Source: Spirochaeta sp.
Lineage (GTDB): Bacteria; Spirochaetota; Spirochaetia; DSM-27196; Alkalispirochaetaceae
Length of the DNA: 9,246 nucleotides
NCBI GenBank assembly: GCA_007117185.1
Contig: SKHA01000384.1
Location: 1 to 9,246 of the forward strand
Direction of reading: 5' to 3'
Shown here: positions 1 to 5,665 of the stretch, one piece after another
Layout of the letters: each line of letters opens with the position of its first letter
How positions within the stretch are numbered: position 1 is the stretch's first letter
The notes under the pieces: model-generated
The model's input: the letters and a program-made list of their open reading frames with translations, nothing else
Databases searched by the model: none
What the model was told of the DNA's origin: nothing
Translations under genes and position numbers: made by a program

Positions 1-2
1 CC

Positions 3-28
3 GGCCCGCACGAAAGGCCCGCACGAAA
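3..28. repeat. Tandem 13-bp direct repeat upstream of the ABC ATPase promoter
   Basis: The 13-mer GGCCCGCACGAAA occurs at 3-15 and again, exactly and without a gap, at 16-28. It ends 9 bp before the -35 box of the promoter at 38-66. Two more bases precede the first copy before the window edge, so the array may continue to the left. It could be a tandem binding site for a regulator or chance expansion of an intergenic repeat; the sequence alone does not decide. Confidence 0.7.
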
Positions 29-37
29 AGAAGTTAT

Positions 38-66
38 TTGACAGATCTCTCATCTGGACCTAAACT
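38..66 (+). promoter_or_regulatory. Sigma70-type promoter of the ABC ATPase gene
   Basis: A perfect -35 hexamer TTGACA (38-43) is followed by a 17-bp spacer and the -10 hexamer TAAACT (61-66, 4 of 6 consensus). The expected start of transcription is near 73, giving a leader of about 29 nt that carries the SD at 91-95. This is the only plus-strand start in the window with both a good promoter and a normal SD leader. Confidence 0.7.
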
Positions 67-90
67 GGGAGGCGATAAAATAATTCTTCT

Positions 91-95
91 GGAGG
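91..95 (+). promoter_or_regulatory. Shine-Dalgarno sequence of the ABC ATPase gene
   Basis: GGAGG lies 6 nt upstream of the ATG at 102 and fixes that start codon. The spacing is ideal, in contrast to the SD-less starts at 1336, 6521, 6588, 8687 and 8741. Confidence 0.8.
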
Positions 96-101
96 TGCCT
101 T

Positions 102-1208
102 ATGGCAACAGTACAGCTGAAAGACCTGAACAAGGTCTATGACAACGGGTTTCACGCGGTCAAGGACGCAAACATCGACATCAAGGACCGGGAGTTTGTC
201 GTTCTGGTCGGTCCGTCCGGGTGTGGCAAGACCACAACCCTCAGAATGGTAGCCGGTCTTGAGGACATCAGCAGCGGCGATCTGATGATTGACGACCGCA
301 AGGTCAACGACATCCCCCCGAAAGACCGGGACATCGCGATGGTGTTCCAGAATTACGCTCTCTACCCCCACATGACTGTCTACGACAACATGGCGTTCGG
401 TCTCAAGATCCGCAAGTTCGAGAAGTCAGACATTCAGGCCAGGGTCAACGAGGCGGCGCGCATCCTCGATATCGAGGCACTGCTGGACCGTAAACCCAAG
501 CAGCTCTCCGGTGGTCAGCGCCAGCGCGTCGCCGTCGGTCGTGCCATTGTGCGTCACCCCAAGGTGTTCCTCTTTGACGAACCCCTCTCCAACCTTGACG
601 CCAAGTTGCGTGTTCAGATGCGCGCGGAGATCTCCAGCCTTCACAACCGCCTGCAGGCCACGATGATTTACGTGACCCACGATCAGGTTGAGGCTATGAC
701 CATGGGCGACAAGATCGTGGTGATGAAGGACGGAATCATCATGCAGATCGGTGATCCCCTCACGTTGTACAACTTTCCGGTGAACCGCTTTGTGGCCGGG
801 TTTATCGGGTCACCTCCCATGAACTTCATGACCATGAAGATTACTGAAGAAGGCGGCAAGATTTACTGTGACGAAGGTAACTTCAAGATGCAGCTTACCG
901 ACGATGTAGCCGAGGTCGGCAAGCGGTACATTGGCAAGGAAGTTGTCTTTGGCGTCCGCCCGGAAGACCTGGAATACAACGACAGCGCCGCCGATGGAAT
1001 GTGCATCACCACCACCGTGGAAGTGGTAGAGCCCCTGGGAGCGGAGATCCACATGTACGTCAGTACCGGCAAGCACCAGATTGTGGTACGGGTTCCGCCA
1101 ACGGTTCTGCTGTCAGTTGGGGCCAAGGCCCGGTTCATTCCGGACATGAAGAAGGTCATTCTCTTCGACCTGGAGACTGAACAGGCGCTGAACGTCGACC
1201 TCAAGTAA
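102..1208 (+). CDS. Sugar ABC transporter ATP-binding subunit, MsmK/UgpC/MalK family
   Basis: This 368-residue protein is the cytoplasmic ATPase that powers a carbohydrate-importing ABC permease. The motifs are complete: Walker A GPSGCGKTT at residues 37-45, Q-loop Q83, signature LSGGQ at 135-139, Walker B VFLFDE at 155-160 (D159, E160), D-loop SNLD at 163-166 and switch His193. The sequence FIGSPPMNF at the end of the nucleotide-binding domain and VFGVRPEDL in the C-terminal part are typical of the MalK/UgpC group, whose last ~130 residues form the TOBE-like regulatory domain. The length matches the family (about 360-370). No permease or binding-protein gene is adjacent, and the gene has its own promoter and terminator. 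This fits an orphan MsmK-type ATPase that serves several sugar transporters. The substrate cannot be told, so I give no symbol. The N-terminal half is highly conserved and certain; the multi-transporter role is inferred. Confidence 0.95.
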   Translation: MATVQLKDLNKVYDNGFHAVKDANIDIKDREFVVLVGPSGCGKTTTLRMVAGLEDISSGDLMIDDRKVNDIPPKDRDIAMVFQNYALYPHMTVYDNMAFGLKIRKFEKSDIQARVNEAARILDIEALLDRKPKQLSGGQRQRVAVGRAIVRHPKVFLFDEPLSNLDAKLRVQMRAEISSLHNRLQATMIYVTHDQVEAMTMGDKIVVMKDGIIMQIGDPLTLYNFPVNRFVAGFIGSPPMNFMTMKITEEGGKIYCDEGNFKMQLTDDVAEVGKRYIGKEVVFGVRPEDLEYNDSAADGMCITTTVEVVEPLGAEIHMYVSTGKHQIVVRVPPTVLLSVGAKARFIPDMKKVILFDLETEQALNVDLK

Positions 1209-1220
1209 TTCCGTAAGAAG

Positions 1221-1253
1221 CCTCCTGGTTGCGGCGTTGCCGCAGCCGCGAGG
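1221..1253 (+). other. Strong RNA hairpin downstream of the ABC ATPase stop codon
   Basis: Bases 1221-1235 pair with 1239-1253 around a GTT triloop. Of the 15 positions, 12 are Watson-Crick, two are G-U and one is a C/C mismatch. No T-run follows, so it is not a terminator on its own. It starts 12 nt after the stop codon and 13 nt before the intrinsic terminator at 1266. It would therefore sit at the 3' end of the mRNA, where it may block exonucleases, or it may be a degenerate dispersed palindromic repeat. Confidence 0.6.
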
Positions 1254-1265
1254 TAACCTGTTTCG

Positions 1266-1314
1266 AAAACGGACTGGATTCCCACTACAAGGTGGTTGCC
1301 AGTCCGTTTTTTTT
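1266..1314 (+). terminator. Intrinsic terminator of the ABC ATPase transcript
   Basis: The stem AAAACGGACTGG (1266-1277) pairs perfectly with CCAGTCCGTTTT (1299-1310). A small internal CCAC/GTGG hairpin sits in the loop, and an 8-base T-tract runs from 1307 to 1314. This is a textbook rho-independent terminator that separates the ATPase gene from the chemotaxis unit. Confidence 0.9.
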
Positions 1315-1315
1315 C

Positions 1316-1321
1316 TATACT
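1316..1321 (+). promoter_or_regulatory. Probable -10 box of the MCP-like/cheD operon
   Basis: TATACT (5 of 6 consensus) begins two bases after the T-tract of the upstream terminator. The region 17 bp upstream (TGGTTG, 1293-1298) is a poor -35 and lies inside the terminator stem; TTGCCA at 1296-1301 is a better hexamer but only 14 bp away. Transcription would begin near 1328, about 8 nt before the ATG at 1336. As an alternative, ACTGATAA (1319-1326) resembles the -10 of a sigma28 flagellar promoter at 6 of 8 positions, but I see no matching -35. Confidence 0.5.
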
Positions 1322-1335
1322 GATAACAATAACGT

Positions 1336-3123
1336 ATGCAGGCAGCACTGGCACACACCACCCAACTGATAGAAACCCTCAGAGAGATCGCTGGCGAAAC
1401 AGAGACGGTATTTCTTGAGCTGGCGGACGTACTCCCTCGTCTGGTCCATGAGATGCAGGAGAGCTTCACCCGGTCCGAGCAGGAGATGCAGGCCCTGGAT
1501 CTGAGTGGCTCCGGTCGTGACAGCGACTGCCAGGTCTGCGATATCCTCAGTCTGACCAGAGAGACCCTGAGCCGCTGGTCCCGAACGTTTGTCGAGATGG
1601 AAACCCGGGACAACGAGCTCTTCCGCCAGCTGAGAGACGGAATCGGCCATCTCGAGGGCATCTCATCCTCAATTGACCAGATCAAGGGCGACAGTGAGGA
1701 TATGGAGCTGGTCTCGATCAACGCGATGACCGTTGCCCTGAAAGCCGGTAACGCCGGGCGCGCCTTCAGCTACATAACAGAGGAACTGAAACGCCTGTCC
1801 AGCCGTACCATCACTCTCACTGAAGAGATCACCCGGTACGGTCAGGACCTCATCCGGACGTTCACCTCCTTTGAGAAGGAACTTGAAGAGACCGGCGACT
1901 CCCAGCGAAAGATCCTGGCCAGTTTCCAGGAAAAGATTGCCCGAAGCATCGACAATTTTGCTCTGCTGGTGGATGCAATTGTCGCCCGTTCTCAGGAACT
2001 CCACCAGCAATCCCGGCATCTTCAGGACCCGATCCACCGGATGATGGAGACGATTCAGCTGCAGGACATCATTCGCCAGTCCATCGACCACATCATCGTC
2101 GCTCTGGAGGTAATCAAGCCGGAGGAGCAACTGGAAGACGATGAGGCGCTTCTGGACGAGGTAACCTTTCTGCGTGACATCCCTCCGCTGGCGCAGGCGC
2201 TCATCGACGACGTGGCCGGGCAGATCGACGATAGCGTCGCGACGTTCCAGCGCCTGACCGATCAGGCGGAACAGCAACTGGCTGCTCTGGAAACGCAACG
2301 GCAGGCGTTCATGGAGGGGCGCTTTACCGGACACGATGGAAAAGAGCTTTCCTTTGAGGTGGTCCTGGAACAACTGTCCAGTGTTCTGGATGAGATCGTA
2401 GCCGACCTGGACAGAAACATGGCCCGCAAGGAAACCCTGGTTGACCGCTCTACCACCATTGCCAGCCACGTGGAAGAGCTGCAGACCAGGTTCAAGTCCT
2501 TTGATTCGCTGGTCACCCGTTTCCACAGTATCGACATCGCCGCCCGTATCGAGGTAGCCAAACAGAAGGTCCTCCGGGAGATGGGCACAACCACCTCCCA
2601 GATGACCGCCCTCACCAGGACGATCGAGAGCGACGTGGAGCAGTCACTGGAGACAACCAAGCAGTTCATCGGTTCTGCCGCGACGATCCGGGACCATCAC
2701 CACACCCTGTATCGTCAGGAGAAAGACTCGGTTGCTGCTTTCAGGGCAGAGATGCAGAGTCGCTACCGCACCCTGCGGGAGAGCCACCACAGCGTCAGCC
2801 AATCAGTACAGGGATTCTCCCTCTTCAGCAGGCAGTTCTTTGAGGTCTTTTCTCACAGCAAAGCTCATGGCGTCCGACTGGGCAGTACCAGCACCAGGAT
2901 TCGCGCCCTCAAGGCCGACCTGGCCGAGATGGAGGCGGCGATCCAGCTGCGCTACCAGGAACTGCTCACAGCACGGGGGCTGACGGAGTGGAAAATAGAA
3001 GATACCCGCCTCCGGGAGATCATTGAACGATTCACTATCTTCACCCATAAGCAGAAAGCCGGGGAGCTGGCAGGGTTCGAGGTAGAATCCGGGACGGAAT
3101 CCGGAGAAATCACCTTCTTTTGA
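1336..3123 (+). CDS. Cytoplasmic MCP-like helical signalling protein upstream of CheD
   Basis: This 595-residue protein is almost entirely helical and hydrophilic, with no signal peptide or membrane segment. Residues about 121-165 (VSINAMTVALKAGNAGRAF, then EELKRLSSRT) keep the pattern of the MCP signalling tip, normally N-x-x-A-L-N-A-A-x-E-A-A-R-A-G-x-x-G-R-G-F. A second, more diverged copy follows at about 393-440 (SIDIAARIEVAKQ, then MTALTRTIESDVEQS). Residues 236-253 contain QLQDIIRQ, matching the D-x-x-x-Q spacing of the CheZ active-site helix (D244, Q248). The protein ends in GEITFF. Position next to cheD supports a chemotaxis role, either as a soluble receptor or as a scaffold/phosphatase. 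An in-frame TAA at 1330 makes ATG 1336 the first possible start; no SD precedes it. The family name is uncertain; the MCP relationship is inferred from pattern. Confidence 0.7.
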   Translation: MQAALAHTTQLIETLREIAGETETVFLELADVLPRLVHEMQESFTRSEQEMQALDLSGSGRDSDCQVCDILSLTRETLSRWSRTFVEMETRDNELFRQLRDGIGHLEGISSSIDQIKGDSEDMELVSINAMTVALKAGNAGRAFSYITEELKRLSSRTITLTEEITRYGQDLIRTFTSFEKELEETGDSQRKILASFQEKIARSIDNFALLVDAIVARSQELHQQSRHLQDPIHRMMETIQLQDIIRQSIDHIIVALEVIKPEEQLEDDEALLDEVTFLRDIPPLAQALIDDVAGQIDDSVATFQRLTDQAEQQLAALETQRQAFMEGRFTGHDGKELSFEVVLEQLSSVLDEIVADLDRNMARKETLVDRSTTIASHVEELQTRFKSFDSLVTRFHSIDIAARIEVAKQKVLREMGTTTSQMTALTRTIESDVEQSLETTKQFIGSAATIRDHHHTLYRQEKDSVAAFRAEMQSRYRTLRESHHSVSQSVQGFSLFSRQFFEVFSHSKAHGVRLGSTSTRIRALKADLAEMEAAIQLRYQELLTARGLTEWKIEDTRLREIIERFTIFTHKQKAGELAGFEVESGTESGEITFF

Positions 3124-3133
3124 GCAGCCGGGA

Positions 3134-3721
3134 ATGTACAGTCATTACGATGGACGATTTCAGAAGAACGTATCGATAATCCACCCGGGAGAGTTTTTCT
3201 CCAGCCCCGAGGATATCATCATCTCGACGATCCTCGGCAGCTGTGTGGCTGTAGCCCTCTATGATCCGGTAACCCGGCGCAGCGGCCTGAACCACTTCAT
3301 GCTTCCCGGTGAGATCCACAGCCGGGAGTTCTTCAAGGAGGAGAGCGGCCGTTACGGCATGTTTGCCATGGAACTGCTGATCAACGACATGCTCAAACAG
3401 GGTTGTCGGCGGGAGCGACTGCAGGCCAAGGTTTTCGGCGGCGGTCACGTCCTGCATCAGACCAGCAGCGGCAATATCCCCGAGAGTAACGTCCGCTTCG
3501 CCCTGGAATTTCTTGAGACGGAGAAGATTCCCATCGTAACCCGGGACGTGGGGGGGACGGAAGCGCGGAAAGTTCTGCTCTTCCCGCAAACGTTTCGGGT
3601 GCTTCTGAAGCGGTTCGGCGGGCAGAAGACCAAACCGGTGGAACGCGAGGAAGAGGCGTACCTCTCACGGCTCCGGGCAAAAAAAGCAAAACCGGTGGAA
3701 CCGGATGTCACATTCTTCTGA
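3134..3721 (+). CDS. cheD: CheD, chemoreceptor glutamine deamidase
   Basis: CheD deamidates specific Gln residues of chemoreceptors to Glu and, in CheC-containing systems, also modulates the CheY-P phosphatase. This 195-residue protein has the catalytic Cys in LGSCVAV (C37) and the catalytic His in GLNHFMLP (H54). Their spacing of 17 equals that of Thermotoga CheD (C27, H44). S31 or T32 would supply the third, Thr-like residue. The conserved KVFGGGHVL segment lies at about residues 99-107. The C-terminal ~30 residues go beyond the usual domain as a charged tail with KPVE twice (167-170 and 186-189, from a 13-bp DNA repeat at 3632 and 3689), ending in DVTFF. The gene begins 10 nt after the MCP-like gene with only a weak purine-rich stretch upstream, so translation is probably coupled. 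Its last 14 nt overlap the end of the opposing gene. Confidence 0.93.
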   Translation: MYSHYDGRFQKNVSIIHPGEFFSSPEDIIISTILGSCVAVALYDPVTRRSGLNHFMLPGEIHSREFFKEESGRYGMFAMELLINDMLKQGCRRERLQAKVFGGGHVLHQTSSGNIPESNVRFALEFLETEKIPIVTRDVGGTEARKVLLFPQTFRVLLKRFGGQKTKPVEREEEAYLSRLRAKKAKPVEPDVTFF

Positions 3722-4568
3722 CCTGGACGCTGAGTATTCTCAACGCGTCACCCAGATACCGCAGAAGGACGTCCGGGGGTACCCTGCCGGAACCGGGCAC
3801 AGAGACCTGCACGGCAGAACGGGCGTAAACTGCGGCCCCCTGCAGCGCCGCCTGCTCAAGTTGCTCGAGTCGGTCGCCGGTCAGTTCACCATGAAACAGC
3901 TCCAGGGTTGACCGCTCCACCTGTTGAAGCAGCAGATCAATCACCGCCTGTTCGGCATCGGGCTGGTCCAGGGCGTCCAGATCAAACCTTCGCTCCTGCC
4001 CGGCGGCCGGTACCGACACCAGCTGATCCTGCCGGGAGACCTCAAACCGGCCGCTCATGACCCTCACCGTCAGGGACGCACCGGCACCGTTGACCCGGCG
4101 CACCTCTGCGGTCCCCTGACCGCGAATGGTATAGTCCCCGGCGGCCAGTTCCAGCTCCGGCAGCGCTGCGTCTCCGGCCTGCCACAGCACCGTCCCCTGT
4201 ATCAGCTCAATGCGCTCTTCCCGCCGGGGGATCACCCAGCTGTCCCGGGACAACCGCAGCCAGGGGTCGTACTGCGGCAGGTGCCGGACTTCGATGTCCC
4301 GTTCACCGGGAATAAGAAGATCATAGCTGTGCAGAACAAAGGCTCGACCAACCTCGGGCAGCTCCAGGGCCCCGGGGTTGTCCAGCCCGCCTCCCTGGCC
4401 ATACCGCACTATCCGGACCGCTGCGCCAGCGCGGGTTGCCGGGTCGATTTCCCGAACAAACAGCTGCAGCGGTGTCTGCCTGGCCTGCAGAAACGGCGCA
4501 ATTCTCTCGGTAGCGCTGGCGATTTCAGAGCCGGCAAGAAGGAAGAGGATCCCCAGCAGAATACTCAC
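3708..4568 (-). CDS. Exported FecR-like domain protein
   Basis: The start chosen is GTG at 4568, preceded by GGAGG with a 6-nt spacer and overlapping the upstream stop codon as GTGA; this gives 286 residues. The N-terminus (SILLGILFLLAG, then ASA) is a short hydrophobic signal peptide, probably cleaved after residue 19. There is no lipobox Cys. Residues about 120-195 are rich in short beta repeats (IELIQGTVLWQAGD, LELAAGDYTIRG, LTVRVMSGRFEVS, then PAAGQERRF). This resembles the glycine-turn pattern of FecR domains found in many envelope proteins outside iron signalling. The last ~60 residues look helical. It is the last gene of the minus-strand operon. A longer form starting with ATG at 4643 would place Arg-Arg before the hydrophobic segment and cannot be excluded. 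Export is fairly sure; the FecR assignment is moderate and the function unknown. Confidence 0.6.
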   Translation of the reverse strand: MSILLGILFLLAGSEIASATERIAPFLQARQTPLQLFVREIDPATRAGAAVRIVRYGQGGGLDNPGALELPEVGRAFVLHSYDLLIPGERDIEVRHLPQYDPWLRLSRDSWVIPRREERIELIQGTVLWQAGDAALPELELAAGDYTIRGQGTAEVRRVNGAGASLTVRVMSGRFEVSRQDQLVSVPAAGQERRFDLDALDQPDAEQAVIDLLLQQVERSTLELFHGELTGDRLEQLEQAALQGAAVYARSAVQVSVPGSGRVPPDVLLRYLGDALRILSVQVRRM

Positions 4569-5665
4569 AGCAGACCTCCGTTCAGGGTAACCGGGCGCAT
4601 GATCGGACGCAACGCCGGGGTCGGGGGTACGGTGCGGCGCCATATCTCACTACTCTCCATGCACAGGTATACCGGAACGCCCGGTAGCGCGTGGTTCAAC
4701 TGCTCCTGCATGTGTCGATACATCGCCGTTCTCACCGGTTGAAGATACCGCATTTTGCCGTCCCGTGAGGAGACAAACTCCTCCAGACCGTAGGGCCTCG
4801 CCTCGATCCAGGGAGCCAGGGGCCTGGGAAAGCGCATCGTACCGAGACTGACCCACTCTACCGGCGCATCCCGGAACGTCGCGAGCATCCGGGCCACCCC
4901 GGCGTACAGTTCCCGCCATGAGTCGACCCGGATCAGCGGGTCGAAATGAAACGCCAGGCGATATCCCCGCTGCGCCGCCTGCATCGCCGCGGCCAGGCGT
5001 GCCTCCAGCGGCGCCGCGTACCCCTCCTCGGCGGCGATGATCGCGTCAGGGTTCAGGGAGAATCCGATCACCATCGACGACACCCCGGCAGGTGATCCCG
5101 AGAGATCAGGCAGGTGGTCCACGTAATCGGTTTTGCTCTTCAGCTCGAAACGGAGCTGCGTCACTGCTCCCAGTTCGGTGATTATCTGCCGGGAGAGGTC
5201 GAAGAGGGGGTCGTAGAGCAGACTGTCCCCCACCTCTCCGGTACCGACCCGCAGGGGCGGGTGGTCCGTTTCTTCTGCTGCGGTGCGAATCCGCAGGAGT
5301 TGTTCCCGGGTCGGGACCAGCACCTCCAGGGTGCGGTTGCGCAGATACGACTGCATGATGCAGTAGGTACAACCCAGGGAGCATCCGGCGTACACATTGA
5401 GGGTCATGTAGTTGCAGCAGCGGTGGCCGTGGGTGCCGGGACAGCGCCCGAAGTCGGTGGTGCCACCGGCGCGAACCACCACCGTTGCCGGGTCAGCCCA
5501 TTCCGGCGGCAATCCGCTACGCTCGGAGGGTGCGGTGAGCGACTCAATGCCGTGGCAGTGCCGGCGCAGCCGTGCCTCCACCGCTTCCCGAAGTTCACTC
5601 TCCGCCAGGGGCGGTGTCCAGAGAATCCGCTTCAGGGTCTTCGAATAGTATTCCCAGCAACGCAT
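4565..5665 (-). CDS. SPL-family (spore photoproduct lyase-like) radical SAM protein
   Basis: This 366-residue protein carries the radical SAM CxxxCxxC motif at C95, C99 and C102 (YAGCSLGCTYCIMQSY), which binds a [4Fe-4S] cluster and S-adenosylmethionine. Around it the layout follows SplB: KSKTDYVDHLPDL at about 176-188 matches the SplB lysine/VDHLL segment, IGFSLNP and the LEARLAAAMQAAQRGYRLAF stretch match the second half, and SLGTMRFP corresponds to ELIQHRFT. Before the cluster lies an extra CPGTHGHRCC block (C75, C83, C84) not found in Bacillus SplB. SplB has a hydrogen-donor Cys141 in its CTSDIVG segment; the equivalent segment here reads RVGTGEVGDSL, with Gly in that position. Repair of spore photoproduct is therefore unlikely, and the real reaction is unknown. 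The ATG at 5665 has a GGGAG SD 6 nt upstream, and the gene overlaps its upstream neighbour by 71 nt. Confidence 0.85.
   Translation of the reverse strand: MRCWEYYSKTLKRILWTPPLAESELREAVEARLRRHCHGIESLTAPSERSGLPPEWADPATVVVRAGGTTDFGRCPGTHGHRCCNYMTLNVYAGCSLGCTYCIMQSYLRNRTLEVLVPTREQLLRIRTAAEETDHPPLRVGTGEVGDSLLYDPLFDLSRQIITELGAVTQLRFELKSKTDYVDHLPDLSGSPAGVSSMVIGFSLNPDAIIAAEEGYAAPLEARLAAAMQAAQRGYRLAFHFDPLIRVDSWRELYAGVARMLATFRDAPVEWVSLGTMRFPRPLAPWIEARPYGLEEFVSSRDGKMRYLQPVRTAMYRHMQEQLNHALPGVPVYLCMESSEIWRRTVPPTPALRPIMRPVTLNGGLL
4575..4579 (-). promoter_or_regulatory. Shine-Dalgarno sequence deciding the FecR-like protein start
   Basis: On the minus strand GGAGG is followed by TCTGCT and then GTG at 4568. 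The SD lies inside the last codons of the radical SAM gene. Together with the GTGA stop/start overlap it favours the GTG over the ATG 75 nt upstream, and it implies translational coupling. Confidence 0.7.

Noticed and set aside
1300..1326. Sigma28 (FliA-type) promoter for the chemotaxis genes
   Set aside because: ACTGATAA resembles the -10 element, but the expected -35 region reads CAGTCCGT, which does not match. Kept only as an alternative in the promoter entry.
1669..2526. Open reading frame of 285 codons on the minus strand inside the MCP-like gene
   Set aside because: It is an antisense shadow of a GC-rich helical gene. Its translation shows no recognisable domain and no promoter or SD was seen.
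4569..4643. Longer form of the FecR-like protein from ATG 4643
   Set aside because: GTG 4568 has a near-perfect SD and a GTGA overlap with the preceding stop. The longer form remains possible because it would add Arg-Arg before the signal core.
3924..4742. Open reading frame of 272 codons on the plus strand across the FecR-like and radical SAM genes
   Set aside because: It crosses the boundary of two well-supported minus-strand genes and its protein is low in recognisable structure.
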